Below, in pieces: positions 43,029 through 51,760 of a stretch of DNA of 64,000 nt. The notes under the pieces are model-generated. The model worked only from the letters and a program-made list of their open reading frames with translations. It did not search any database and was not told the origin of the DNA. Positions within the stretch are counted from its first letter, which is position 1, and the number at the start of each line of letters is the position of its first letter. The stretch comes from JAWXBK01 sp034439975 (GTDB lineage: Bacteria > Pseudomonadota > Alphaproteobacteria > Dongiales > Dongiaceae): contig JAWXBK010000071.1 in assembly GCA_034439975.1 (NCBI GenBank), positions 1-64,000 on the forward strand, written 5' to 3'. The position numbers and the translations under genes were made by a program.

Positions 43029-43225
43029 GCCCCCTCTGTCTCAGGAACCTGAGAGATTTCGTCGGATGCGAGGCATCCGAGTTACTCCTTCGGTGGGGCG
43101 GGTTCGAGCCCGTCCGCTTTCCAGAGTGTCGTAGCGGCTGCGGTCCTTTTTGCCTGAGAGTTTCCGGGGCGGTTGCTCCTTCGGCGCCGCATCGAAGCGA
43201 TCTCTCCCGCAGCGGCAGAGAGAGG
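43029..43225 (-). promoter_or_regulatory. Tandem glycine riboswitch
   Basis: Two glycine aptamers lie head to tail upstream of gcvT on the minus strand. Each has the conserved core CCGAAGGAG (complements at 43176-43184 and 43085-43093) and the CTCTCAGG element, and the first starts with GCGGGAGAGA. The second ends in GAGACAGAGGGGGCGC about 55 bases before the gcvT start. In known cases glycine binding turns on gcv expression, so the operon is probably induced by glycine. Confidence 0.93.
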
Positions 43226-43251
43226 ATCGTCCTATCGTCGCACCGGGTCAA
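43223..43251 (-). promoter_or_regulatory. Possible promoter of the gcv operon
   Basis: On the minus strand TTGACC (complement at 43246-43251) is 17 bases from GATCCT (43223-43228), just before the first aptamer. The -35 box is good and the -10 box poor, so this is a weak call based mainly on spacing and position. The rest of 43252-43385 shows no gene. Confidence 0.35.
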
Positions 43252-43385
43252 GGCCGATCGACCGCGGAAACTCGCCCGGCAACGTGGCAACGCGACGTTG
43301 AAAAAGACCGGGAACATCGTCGCGATCACTGCGCCCGGCCGCCCTCGAAAATCGCGCGGCACGGGAGCAGCAATGCGATGCGGGC

Positions 43386-43931
43386 CTAACGCTGCCGGTT
43401 GAACTCCATCTCCTGCGGCGTCAGCTCGATGCCGATATAGACGACATAGCTGTTGCCGCGTTCGTCGCCCTGCAACGGAATCGTCTGGCCGAGTTGGTCG
43501 AGATAGCCCATTCGCGTGGTGTTGCCGTCGAATTCGACCTCCACATCGAAGGTCTCGCGCGCGAGAATCTGTTCGCCGCGCGCGATGGCAGCGAAGTAAT
43601 TGAACCGCGCCGTCCCCTCGGGGTTGGCGGGCCCGCGCGACACGATGAAGGGCACTTCGACCGTGACCGCTATCTCGCCCTCGCGATAGACGCAACCCGA
43701 CCGCAGGTTCGAGAGCTGCGCCTCGAACTGGACATCGGTCACATCGCGGCCGGCGCCGGCGAATCGGACGAGCCGCGACGCATCGGAAACGACCGATACC
43801 AGCGGACAGGGCAGTGGCGCGGACGAGGGTTCCTCCTCGTCGCTACCGAAAACGGTGGTCTGGCAGGCGCCAAGCATCAGCGCGAAACCGAGAGCCGGCC
43901 AAACGCGCCGGCAGCGTTGCTCAAAGCCCAT
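43386..43931 (-). CDS. Putative lipoprotein, unknown function
   Basis: A 181-residue protein with a lipoprotein signal, RRVWPALGFALMLGAC, and the lipid-modified cysteine at position 23. The mature part is beta-rich with a central AGRDVTDVQFEAQLSNLRSGC block and ends EMEFNRQR. Two further cysteines (PLPCPL and SGCVY) could form a disulfide. The start is ATG 43931. ATG 43943 is in frame and would overlap the CDGSH gene stop. I recognise no named family, though such proteins beside CDGSH genes recur in alphaproteobacteria as far as I know. Confidence 0.7.
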   Translation of the reverse strand: MGFEQRCRRVWPALGFALMLGACQTTVFGSDEEEPSSAPLPCPLVSVVSDASRLVRFAGAGRDVTDVQFEAQLSNLRSGCVYREGEIAVTVEVPFIVSRGPANPEGTARFNYFAAIARGEQILARETFDVEVEFDGNTTRMGYLDQLGQTIPLQGDERGNSYVVYIGIELTPQEMEFNRQR

Positions 43932-44160
43932 TATGGGAACCATCGCAAAGCGGCTGTTTACGGGTGCTCTTGCACCCGCAGAAATAGAGTGTGCTGCTGG
44001 CGGCTGCCTCATAGGCGACGGGCGCGAGCCCGGTGCCCTTATGCGAGCCGTCGCAGAATGGCTGCTTCCGGCTGAGCCCGCAGGCGCACCAGAAATACTT
44101 CGCGCCGGCCTGGACATCGACCGCATAGGGCGCATTTTGCGCCGGAACCGGTACCACCAT
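43921..44160 (-). CDS. CDGSH iron-sulfur domain protein
   Basis: A 79-residue protein built of two CDGSH (mitoNEET-like) motifs in tandem: C25, C27, C36, H40 and C61, C63, C72, H76, with the sequences FCDGSHKG and LCDGSHNG. Each motif should bind a 2Fe-2S cluster through three cysteines and one histidine. A role in redox sensing or cluster transfer is inferred. It overlaps the lipoprotein gene start, so they are probably cotranscribed, and it is divergent from ispH. Confidence 0.9.
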   Translation of the reverse strand: MVVPVPAQNAPYAVDVQAGAKYFWCACGLSRKQPFCDGSHKGTGLAPVAYEAAASSTLYFCGCKSTRKQPLCDGSHNGL

Positions 44161-44298
44161 GTTCCCCTTTCCCCTTGCTCTCGGGCTGTATTACCTTGCC
44201 GGCGCGCCGTTGGCCGGCGCCGGCACTCTAGGAAACGCCCTGCCGGGGCACAAGGCCGGTCCTCGCCGCTGATGATGCACCCCCGGAATCCGGCAAAG

Positions 44299-45240
44299 AT
44301 GCCACGACCGCTCACCATCCTGCTTGCCGCACCACGTGGGTTTTGCGCCGGCGTTGATCGTGCCATCCAGATCGTGGAGCGGGCGATCGAGCAGCGCGGT
44401 GCGCCGGTCTATGTGCGGCACGAGATCGTGCACAACCGCACCGTCGTCGAGTCGCTGGAAGCCAAGGGCGCCGTCTTCGTCGAGGAGCTGGACGACGTGC
44501 CGGACGGGGCCACGGTGGTCTTCTCCGCTCACGGTGTGCCGAAAGCGGTGCCGCACGAGGCGGGGATACGCGGGCTCGACTGGCTCGATGCGACCTGCCC
44601 CCTCGTAAGCAAGGTGCATCGCGAGGCCGAACGGCATCATCGCGCGGGGCAGCATATTCTCCTTATCGGCCATCGCGGCCATCCCGAGGTGATCGGCACG
44701 ATGGGTCAGTTGCCACCCGGCACGATTACCTTGATCGAGACCATGGCGGACGCCCTCAGCGTTGCGGTTCCCGATCCGAACAATCTTAGCTATGTGACGC
44801 AGACCACGCTCTCGGTCGACGATACCGCCGCCATCGTCGCTGCCTTGCAGCGCCGCTTTCCGACGATCGAGGGGCCGAAGAAGGAAGATATCTGTTATGC
44901 GACGACCAATCGCCAGCAGGCGGTGAAGGCGATCGCGCCCGCCGCTGATCTCGTTCTGGTGTTGGGCGCGCCCAATTCCTCGAACTCGATGCGGCTGGTC
45001 GAAGTGGCGAAAGGCGCCGGCTGTCCCGATGCGCGTCTCATCCAGCAGGCCGCCGACATCGACTGGAAATGGTTCGAGAATGTCCGCGTCGTCGGCGTCA
45101 CCGCCGGCGCGTCGGCGCCTGAGCTGCTGGTCGAACAGGTGATCGAGGCCTGCCGCGCGCGTTTCGATGCGAGCGTCGAGGAAGTCGCCGTCACCCGCGA
45201 AGACGTGCAGTTCAAACTGCCGCGCGCGCTGAGCGCCTGA
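44299..45240 (+). CDS. ispH: 4-hydroxy-3-methylbut-2-enyl diphosphate reductase
   Basis: Last enzyme of the MEP pathway, making IPP and DMAPP with a 4Fe-4S cluster. The three cluster cysteines are in LLAAPRGFCAGVDRA, LDATCPLVSKVH and EDICYATTNRQ. The ATG at 44299 gives 313 residues, the family length. ATGs at 44272 and 44275 add eight or nine residues. It is followed by thrB after four bases and rnhA, the order usual beside the cytochrome oxidase genes in this class. Confidence 0.96.
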   Translation: MPRPLTILLAAPRGFCAGVDRAIQIVERAIEQRGAPVYVRHEIVHNRTVVESLEAKGAVFVEELDDVPDGATVVFSAHGVPKAVPHEAGIRGLDWLDATCPLVSKVHREAERHHRAGQHILLIGHRGHPEVIGTMGQLPPGTITLIETMADALSVAVPDPNNLSYVTQTTLSVDDTAAIVAALQRRFPTIEGPKKEDICYATTNRQQAVKAIAPAADLVLVLGAPNSSNSMRLVEVAKGAGCPDARLIQQAADIDWKWFENVRVVGVTAGASAPELLVEQVIEACRARFDASVEEVAVTREDVQFKLPRALSA

Positions 45241-45244
45241 CGCC

Positions 45245-46210
45245 ATGGCGGTCTATACCGAAGTTCCCGACGAGGCCCTCGCCGATTTCGTGGCGCGCTA
45301 CGATATCGGCAGTGTCGTTTCCTGCAAGGGAATCGCGGAAGGCGTCGAGAACAGCAATTATCTGCTGCGCACCGAAAGCGACACCTACATCCTGACGCTC
45401 TATGAAAAGCGCGTGCGCGAGGAAGATCTGCCGTTCTTTATCGGCCTCATGGAACATCTCGCCGATCGCGGCATCGCCTGCCCGACGCCGATCCACGATC
45501 GCGACGGCGCCACGCTGAACCGGCTCTGCGGCCGGCCTGCGGCGATTATGAGCTTTCTTGAAGGGATGTGGCCGCGCCGGCCGACGCCGCGCCATTGCCA
45601 GCTGCTTGGCGAGGCGCTCGCGCGCATGCATCTGGCCGGCGCCGACTATCGCATCCGCCGCCGCAACAATCTCTCGCATGAAGGTTGGGGCCAACTGATC
45701 GAAGCCTGCGGCACCCGCGCCGACGAGGTCATTCCGGGGCTCGCCGACGAACTTGCCGCCGCCTACCAGGGCATCGAGGCGCAATGGCCGAAGGCGCTGC
45801 CGGAAGGTGTGATCCACGCCGATCTTTTCCCGGACAATGTGTTCTTCCTGCGCGACCGGCTTTCCGGCGTGATCGATTTCTATTTCGCCTGCAACGATTT
45901 CTACGCCTACGACATCGCGGTCTGCCTGAACGCCTGGTGCTTCGAGCCCGACGGCAGTTTCAATGTGACCAAGGCGCGGGTGATGCTCTCGTCCTATCGC
46001 GCAATTCGGCCGCTATCGCCGGACGAGGTCGACGCGTTGCCGCTGCTCGCGCGCGGCAGTGCGTTGCGTTTCCTGATGACGCGGCTCTATGACTGGCTGA
46101 ACCATCCGCCCGGCGCCTTCGTGACGCCCAAGGATCCCAAGGAATATGTGCGCAAGCTGCGCTTCCATGCCGGCGTGCGCAGCGCGGCTGCCTACGGCAT
46201 CGATTCGTGA
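45245..46210 (+). CDS. thrB: Homoserine kinase
   Basis: Phosphorylates homoserine for threonine synthesis. This is the alphaproteobacterial type with an aminoglycoside-phosphotransferase fold, not the GHMP type. Seen are GVENSNYLLRTESDTYILTLYE near the N-terminus, the catalytic HADLFPDNVFF and the metal-binding DFYFACND. The 321-residue length fits. The stop overlaps the rnhA GTG start as GTGA. The product feeds thrC at 53026-54432. Confidence 0.95.
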   Translation: MAVYTEVPDEALADFVARYDIGSVVSCKGIAEGVENSNYLLRTESDTYILTLYEKRVREEDLPFFIGLMEHLADRGIACPTPIHDRDGATLNRLCGRPAAIMSFLEGMWPRRPTPRHCQLLGEALARMHLAGADYRIRRRNNLSHEGWGQLIEACGTRADEVIPGLADELAAAYQGIEAQWPKALPEGVIHADLFPDNVFFLRDRLSGVIDFYFACNDFYAYDIAVCLNAWCFEPDGSFNVTKARVMLSSYRAIRPLSPDEVDALPLLARGSALRFLMTRLYDWLNHPPGAFVTPKDPKEYVRKLRFHAGVRSAAAYGIDS

Positions 46211-46659
46211 CCGACACGAACGTGGTCGAAATCTTTACCGACGGTGCCTGCCGCGGCAATCCGGGTCCCGGCGGCTGGGCTGCGATCCTGCGTACGGGCA
46301 GCCATGAGAAAGAGCTCGCCGGCGCCGAAATTCTGACTACCAACAACCGCATGGAAATGACCGCCGCGATCATGGCGCTTAACGCGCTGAAGAAACCCTC
46401 GACGGTGCGGCTCTATACCGACAGCACCTATCTCAAGGAAGGCATCACCAAGTGGATTGCCGGCTGGAAGCGCAAGGGCTGGAAGACAGCCGACCGCAAG
46501 CCGGTGAAGAACATCGATCTCTGGCAACAGCTGGAGGTGGCGGCGGCGGCGCACCGGGTCGAATGGCACTGGGTGCGCAGCCATGACGGCCATGTCGAAA
46601 ACGAGCGCGTCGATATTCTGGCGCGCGCCGCGATCGAGACGTTAAGCAACCCGGGTTGA
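46207..46659 (+). CDS. rnhA: Ribonuclease HI
   Basis: Degrades RNA in RNA-DNA hybrids. The 150-residue chain has the DEDD set: D12 in EIFTDGACRGNPGPGG, E50 in NNRMEMTA, D72 in YTDSTYL, and a late aspartate in NERVDILA. HVENERVD marks the bacterial handle-containing form. Starts with GTG and overlaps thrB by four bases. Its 3' end overlaps the convergent esterase by 18 bases. Confidence 0.96.
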   Translation: MTDTNVVEIFTDGACRGNPGPGGWAAILRTGSHEKELAGAEILTTNNRMEMTAAIMALNALKKPSTVRLYTDSTYLKEGITKWIAGWKRKGWKTADRKPVKNIDLWQQLEVAAAAHRVEWHWVRSHDGHVENERVDILARAAIETLSNPG

Positions 46660-47583
46660 GCGGAGATGGCGGCGTAGGAAGGCGCAGATCGCCTCGAACT
46701 CCGCAGCGGACCCATCGCCCTGGAACCGTGCCCGCATGAAGCTATGCACCATCCGCGACGCACAGCGATATTCGACCGCGTTGCCCGCTTGGGTGAGCCG
46801 GTCGGCATAGAGCTTGCCCTCGTCGCGCAGCGGATCGTGCTGCGCGGTATGGACCAGTGCCGGCGGCAGGTTCGTGAGATCCTTCGCCATCATCGGCATT
46901 GCGTAAGCCGGTGGCGAAGCGCGATGGGCGCCGAGATAGGCATCGAGATAATGGATCATGCCGTCGCGGGTCAGCAGCGGCGCATTCTCGTTCTCGCGAT
47001 AGGACGGCAGATCGATGTCGGTGCCGAGCACCGGATAGATGAGCGCCTGCGCCACGATCGGCGGTCCGTGCCGGTCGCGTAGCGCCAGCGCCACGGCCGC
47101 TGTGAGATTACCGCCTGCGCTGTCGCCGCCGACGGCGATGCGGTTGGGATCGACACCGAAGGCCGTGGCATGCCGCGCGAGATGCGAGACGACCGCATAG
47201 CAATCGTCGAATGCGGCCGGATACGGATGCTCGGGTGCGAGGCGGTAATCGACGCTGATGACCGTTGCTCCCGTTTCGGCGGCGAAGCCCCAGGCGATCG
47301 TGTCGTTTGTATCGAGATCCCCGAGGATCCAGCCGCCGCCGTGGATATAGACGAAACAGGGCTCCCGCCCGTTCTCGTGCGGACGATAGATGCGGACCGG
47401 CACGCGATGACCGACATCGCCGATGGCGCGGTTCTCGACGCTGATCTCGCGCGGACAGGGCCGGTTGTTGGCAAGACAGAACGCCCGCCAGGAGATGCGC
47501 TCCTGTTCGAGCGTCTGATTCGCCGGCCATTCGGCCTCCAGACGCAGAAGCTCGGCCATGTCCGGGTGGATATCGCGCGCCAT
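46642..47583 (-). CDS. Alpha/beta hydrolase, acetyl esterase type
   Basis: A 313-residue esterase of the hormone-sensitive-lipase family. The oxyanion motif is HGGG at 81-84 in YIHGGGWILGD, the nucleophile elbow GDSAGG has S155, and the late Asp and His are in QHDPLRDEG and RMVHSFMR. Substrate is probably a short acyl ester. The ATG at 47583 is used because the longer frame runs through the peroxiredoxin gene. The gene lies downstream of that gene but beyond its terminator. Confidence 0.88.
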   Translation of the reverse strand: MARDIHPDMAELLRLEAEWPANQTLEQERISWRAFCLANNRPCPREISVENRAIGDVGHRVPVRIYRPHENGREPCFVYIHGGGWILGDLDTNDTIAWGFAAETGATVISVDYRLAPEHPYPAAFDDCYAVVSHLARHATAFGVDPNRIAVGGDSAGGNLTAAVALALRDRHGPPIVAQALIYPVLGTDIDLPSYRENENAPLLTRDGMIHYLDAYLGAHRASPPAYAMPMMAKDLTNLPPALVHTAQHDPLRDEGKLYADRLTQAGNAVEYRCASRMVHSFMRARFQGDGSAAEFEAICAFLRRHLRSTRVA

Positions 47584-47614
47584 ACCGCCGCCTTCTGTTG
47601 CCGTCGCCGCAAAT

Positions 47615-47644
47615 GAAAACGGCGGGAACCGCAGGTTCCCGCCG
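47615..47644 (-). terminator. Terminator after the peroxiredoxin gene
   Basis: An 11-bp perfect inverted repeat (CGGCGGGAACC / GGTTCCCGCCG) around a GCA loop is followed on the minus strand by TTTTC. It lies about 25 bases past the peroxiredoxin stop and ahead of the esterase gene. Confidence 0.8.
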
Positions 47645-47666
47645 CCTAACCAGAGCTGTCGGAGGA

Positions 47667-48149
47667 CTAAAGCGCCTTGAGAATGGACTCGGCGCTCGAC
47701 ACCTCGAAGGCGCCCGGCGCCTCGACATTCAGCTTTTTCACGACCCCGTCCTCGACCACCATCGCATAGCGATTGGCGCGCAGACCCATGCCGTAGCCGG
47801 TCGCGTCCATGGTGAGGCCGACAGCCTTCGAGAAATCTGCGTTGCCGTCGGCGAGCATCATGACCTTCTCGCCGGCGCCGCGATCCTTGCCCCAGGCATC
47901 CATGACAAAGGCATCGTTGACCGAAAGACAGACGATCGAATCGACACCCTTCTTGCGGATATCCTCGGCATGTTTGATGAAGCCCGGCAAATGCTGCGCC
48001 GAACAGGTCGGCGTGAAGGCACCCGGCAGCGCAAACAGCACCACCTTCTTGCCCTTGAAGAGATCGTCGCTCGACATCGACTTGATCTCGCCGTCCTTCA
48101 TCGTCTGAACCGTGACCGGCGGAATGCGGTCTCCAACCTTGATCGCCAT
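47667..48149 (-). CDS. Peroxiredoxin, Prx5 type
   Basis: A 160-residue thiol peroxidase with the active site PGAFTPTCS, whose peroxidatic cysteine is C49. The following DAFVMDAWGKD and GYGMGLRANRYAMVVEDG blocks are those of Prx5. A second cysteine occurs in SIVCLSV. It reduces H2O2 or organic peroxides with electrons from thioredoxin or glutathione. A good ribosome site (AGGGAGAG) precedes the ATG. It follows the rnhA region, a known alphaproteobacterial neighbour. Confidence 0.93.
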   Translation of the reverse strand: MAIKVGDRIPPVTVQTMKDGEIKSMSSDDLFKGKKVVLFALPGAFTPTCSAQHLPGFIKHAEDIRKKGVDSIVCLSVNDAFVMDAWGKDRGAGEKVMMLADGNADFSKAVGLTMDATGYGMGLRANRYAMVVEDGVVKKLNVEAPGAFEVSSAESILKAL

Positions 48150-48260
48150 GTTTCAATCTCTCCCTAGGTTTCTATAACGCCTTGATATCAGATTTCCAGA
48201 CGGCTCGGATGCCCCGGCCCGACCTCTAGATAGGCAGAGACACGGTTCGAAACCAGCCCG

Positions 48261-50360
48261 TCAGGAACGGCCTGCCGCCCGGTCCAGCGCCTCGAGGACC
48301 GCATCGGAATCGAGCAGCTCCGGCAGCGCGATGCCTTCAGGTGCGCCGGGCCCGTAAACCACGTTGAACGGTATCCCGTATCGGCCGAAAGACGCCAGAT
48401 ACTGCGCGATGCCGTCATCCGGCCGCGTCCAGTCGGCGCGCATGGCGACGATCTCCGGTGCTGTCAGTCGATCCGCAACCGGCAAGCGTTCGAGGACAAG
48501 GCGCTTGTTGACCGAACAGGTAATACACCATTCCGCGGTCACATCGACGAAGACAGTGCGCCCTTCGCCGACCAGGCGGTCGATCGAAGCCGGTTCAAAG
48601 GGCTGCCAGAGCGCATCGTCGGCCGGCGCGGCATCGCCGCCCCCGCGCGTGGAACCGGGCAGCAGCGCCGGCACAAGGGCGGCAAACAGCAGGACCGCCG
48701 CCAGGATTGTGCTTGCCGGCCGCAGCGTCGGGCCGAGCCTTGGCCGAAGCCAGAGCAGGACCAGAACCGCCAGCAACAGCAGCCCGGCAATCACCGCGGG
48801 CGATAGCCCGGCGATCTCGGCAACGATCCGGAGCAGCCAGACCGCGGTCGCGACCAGAACGAGCGCCAGTATACGCCGCAGCACGATCATCCAGCGCCCC
48901 GGGCGCGGCAGCGCGGTCGCAAGGCGCGGCATCGCACTGACCAGCAGATAGGGCAGTGCGAGCCCGATACCCATGGTGACAAAGATCGCCAGTATCTCGC
49001 CGCTGCCGCGCGCCAGCGCAAAACCGACCGCGGTGCCAACGAACGGCGCGGAACAGGGCGTCGCGAGAAGGGTCGCCAGAATGCCGGTGCCGAATGCGCC
49101 GGCGACACCCGATCGTTCGCCGCCCGCCGCACGATTGCCGATCCAGGCGGGCAGCGGCAATTCGAACCAGCCGGCAAGATTGGCCGCGAACAATGTCACG
49201 AGCGCTGCCATCGCGACCAGGAACAGAGGCTGCTGGAACTGAATACCCCAGCCGATCGTGGCGCCGGCGCTCTTGAAGGCGATCAGTGCTGCGGCAAGCA
49301 GCAGGAACGAGACGACGATGCCGGCGGCCGTTGCAAGGAAAGATTTCCGCACCGCGCGCACCTCGCCACCACCATGGCCGACGACCGACAAGAGCTTGAG
49401 CGAAAGCACCGGCAGCACGCAGGGCATCAGATTGAGAATCAATCCGCCGAGCATGGCGATCAGCAGCATCGCTACGAGGCTGGCACCGGATGCGACGGGC
49501 GCCGCATTCGTTCCGCTGCCCGGTTCGATCGTCACCTCGACGCCGCGCGTGCCATCGACCAAAGTGAGCACGAGCGGCAGCGTTTCGAGCGGCGGCGCAT
49601 CGTCGAGAAGCGGCTCGGCGTCGATACGCAGCGTGACCGTGTGATTGTCGTCGGCCCGGATCAGTGTTGGTGCCGGAAAGCGCCAGTCATAGGTTCCCTC
49701 GACCAGCAGGTCGGGCGAGACGAACGGCAGCTCGGAGCGCGCGACCAGCGTGATCGACGGCACAGTGCCGCTCTCGACGGTCGCTGTCTCGACGACGATG
49801 CCATGCGCCGTACCGGGTACCGGCACCTGCGATTGAAAGCGGTCAATGAGCTGCGCCTCGGGTGCGGGCGTCGCTTCGCCGGCCGGCAGATCGAGCGCGA
49901 GATCGGCTTCGTAGGGAATGCAGATCTCTTCGCAGAGCAGATAGCTGACGGTGGCGCGCAGCGCGAGCGGCTCGCCCGGCGTCGCGGGCGTCAGTTCGAC
50001 CGGCAGCAGGACGGTGTCGCCATAGCCGAACGTGTCGAGCCCGAACAAGGTAAAGCGATGTGGCGCCGGCCAGGCGAGTTCGGTCGATGCAAGATTCAGC
50101 GATCCCTGCCAGTCGACGCTCACCGGATAACCGGCATCGCCTGGCGAGCGCCAATAGGTTTTCCAGCCCGGTTCGAGGCGGAATTCAATGCCGGCGGGAA
50201 TCGCGCCGAGCGTGCCGATCCCTTCGACGGCGGTCACCAAACGGACCGCCCCTTCCGGCGTCTCGAACCAGTCGGACGAGGCCGCCTCGGCGCTGCCGGC
50301 GCCGGCGCCGAGCACTAGCAGGGCTGCCAGCGATCCGCCCAAAATGTCAAAAAATCTCAT
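48261..50360 (-). CDS. DsbD/ScsB-type thiol:disulfide interchange protein
   Basis: A 699-residue inner-membrane protein that moves reducing power from the cytosol to the periplasm. It has a signal peptide, an N-terminal domain with the pair LLCEEICIP, a central block of about eight membrane helices with the redox cysteines of MPCVLPVLSLK and TPCSAPFVG, and a C-terminal thioredoxin domain with W611-C-I-T-C615. The length and long N-terminal domain fit ScsB better than classical DsbD. It may serve metal resistance or protein quality control. It is divergent from the yqgE-type gene. Confidence 0.9.
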   Translation of the reverse strand: MRFFDILGGSLAALLVLGAGAGSAEAASSDWFETPEGAVRLVTAVEGIGTLGAIPAGIEFRLEPGWKTYWRSPGDAGYPVSVDWQGSLNLASTELAWPAPHRFTLFGLDTFGYGDTVLLPVELTPATPGEPLALRATVSYLLCEEICIPYEADLALDLPAGEATPAPEAQLIDRFQSQVPVPGTAHGIVVETATVESGTVPSITLVARSELPFVSPDLLVEGTYDWRFPAPTLIRADDNHTVTLRIDAEPLLDDAPPLETLPLVLTLVDGTRGVEVTIEPGSGTNAAPVASGASLVAMLLIAMLGGLILNLMPCVLPVLSLKLLSVVGHGGGEVRAVRKSFLATAAGIVVSFLLLAAALIAFKSAGATIGWGIQFQQPLFLVAMAALVTLFAANLAGWFELPLPAWIGNRAAGGERSGVAGAFGTGILATLLATPCSAPFVGTAVGFALARGSGEILAIFVTMGIGLALPYLLVSAMPRLATALPRPGRWMIVLRRILALVLVATAVWLLRIVAEIAGLSPAVIAGLLLLAVLVLLWLRPRLGPTLRPASTILAAVLLFAALVPALLPGSTRGGGDAAPADDALWQPFEPASIDRLVGEGRTVFVDVTAEWCITCSVNKRLVLERLPVADRLTAPEIVAMRADWTRPDDGIAQYLASFGRYGIPFNVVYGPGAPEGIALPELLDSDAVLEALDRAAGRS

Positions 50361-50492
50361 AGTTTCAATATACTGCGAATCTGCCCGAGACCATAGCCAG
50401 GCAACGCCAAGTTTCCGTCATATTCCCCTGCAGGATTTTGACACAGCAGCCCCCGGCTTGCCGGGCCGGCACCGGCGACTTAGGTAAACAGC

Positions 50493-51080
50493 ATGAACGG
50501 TGCATCCATGAACGGGACAAATGACGGTCCCTATCTGACCGGCCAGCTTCTCATCGCCATGCCCGGAATGCGCGATCCGCGTTTCGCCCGTTCGGTCATC
50601 TATATGTGCGCGCATAACGAGGAAGGCGCGATGGGACTGGTGGTTAATCGGCTCATCAACGGCATCAGCCTGCCCGATTTGCTGACCCAGCTCGGTGTCG
50701 CGCAGACCGTTCCCGACGACGCGATTCGCATTCATTTCGGCGGCCCGGTCGAAGCCGCCCGCGGCTTCGTTCTGCATTCGACCGACTATGCGGCCGGCGA
50801 CACGCTGCGAGTCGCCGAGGATTTCGGTCTGACCGCCAGCCTCGACATCCTGCGCGCGATCGCCGGCGGCAGCGGGCCACGCCAGCGCATTCTCGCACTC
50901 GGTTACGCTGGCTGGGGGCCCGGCCAGCTCGATATGGAAATCCAGTCCAATGGCTGGCTGTCGGCCCCGGCCGACGAGGGTTTGCTGTTCGACGATCATC
51001 TCGACGACAAATGGGAACGGGCGATCCGCAAGATCGGCGTCGATTTCAGCCATCTCTCGACCGACGCCGGTCACGCGTAA
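50493..51080 (+). CDS. YqgE/AlgH family protein
   Basis: A 195-residue soluble protein of the UPF0301 family. LTGQLLIAMPGMRDPRFARSVIYMCAHN is the typical start, followed by GAMGLVVNRLI and the block FGGPVEAARGFVLHS. ALGYAGWGPGQLDMEI lies further on. The biochemical role is not known. AlgH is linked to alginate control in Pseudomonas. The ATG at 50493 has an in-frame alternative at 50508. Confidence 0.93.
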   Translation: MNGASMNGTNDGPYLTGQLLIAMPGMRDPRFARSVIYMCAHNEEGAMGLVVNRLINGISLPDLLTQLGVAQTVPDDAIRIHFGGPVEAARGFVLHSTDYAAGDTLRVAEDFGLTASLDILRAIAGGSGPRQRILALGYAGWGPGQLDMEIQSNGWLSAPADEGLLFDDHLDDKWERAIRKIGVDFSHLSTDAGHA

Positions 51081-51121
51081 GGCACCGCGGCGCCGCGACA
51101 GTCGGCGCCCAACAAGCGCGT

Positions 51122-51745
51122 TCAGCGTGCCGGTGCGAGCAAATCGTTATCGACCAGGCCGAACAGTAGATGATCCTGCCAGCGATCGTTGATGCGCAGA
51201 TATTGCCGCGCCGCACCTTCTTCGTGGAAACCGACCTTCAGGAGCAATCGCCGGCTCGCCTCGTTCTCTCGAAGACAGGCCGCTTCGATCCGGTGCAATC
51301 CGAGCTGATGGAACGCGTAGGGTAGCAACGTGCGCAGCGCATCCGTCATGTAGCCTTGCCGCGCATAGGCCTCGCCGATCCAGTAACCGAGCGACGCGGT
51401 CTGCGCCACGCCGCGGCGGACATGGGTCAGATTGACGCCGCCGAGCAGCGCATCGTCCGCATTGTTGAAGATGAACAGCCCGTAGCCCTCGTCATGGCGC
51501 CATTCAACCGCCATCGCATGCAGCCGGCGGCGGAATGCGGCGCGGCCCGTGCTCTCGACCGGCCAGCGCGGTTCCCACGGCGTGAGGAAATTGCGGCTCG
51601 CATCGCGCAGGTTCGACCAGGCGCGATAATCGCCATGGCGCGGCGGTCGCAGATAGACGCGCGTGCCGTCGAGCTGCCAGGCGCGCCGCCGCCCGCGCCC
51701 CGGCAGCATGAAGCCCAGAACGGGCCTGCGCTTGGCCAGCTTCAT
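51122..51745 (-). CDS. RimJ/RimL-type GNAT N-acetyltransferase
   Basis: A 207-residue acetyltransferase. TRVYLRPPRHGDYRAWSNLRDASRNFLTPWEP at the start and LGYWIGEAYARQGYMTDALRTLLPYAF (the acetyl-CoA site, QGYMTDA) are typical of enzymes that acetylate ribosomal-protein N-termini, and LHRIEAACLRENEASRRLLLKVGF follows. Its target cannot be fixed. It ends the thrC-M16 operon, 15 bases after the peptidase gene. Confidence 0.9.
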   Translation of the reverse strand: MKLAKRRPVLGFMLPGRGRRRAWQLDGTRVYLRPPRHGDYRAWSNLRDASRNFLTPWEPRWPVESTGRAAFRRRLHAMAVEWRHDEGYGLFIFNNADDALLGGVNLTHVRRGVAQTASLGYWIGEAYARQGYMTDALRTLLPYAFHQLGLHRIEAACLRENEASRRLLLKVGFHEEGAARQYLRINDRWQDHLLFGLVDNDLLAPAR

Positions 51746-51760
51746 TGCGGGACGATCGTC

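Noticed and set aside
42937..43695. Minus-strand frame across the glycine riboswitch
   Set aside because: The region has both riboswitch aptamers and a lipoprotein gene in other frames, so coding is not credible.
46642..48156. One long minus-strand frame reading from the peroxiredoxin region into the esterase
   Set aside because: It crosses the peroxiredoxin gene and its terminator in another frame. The esterase begins at 47583.
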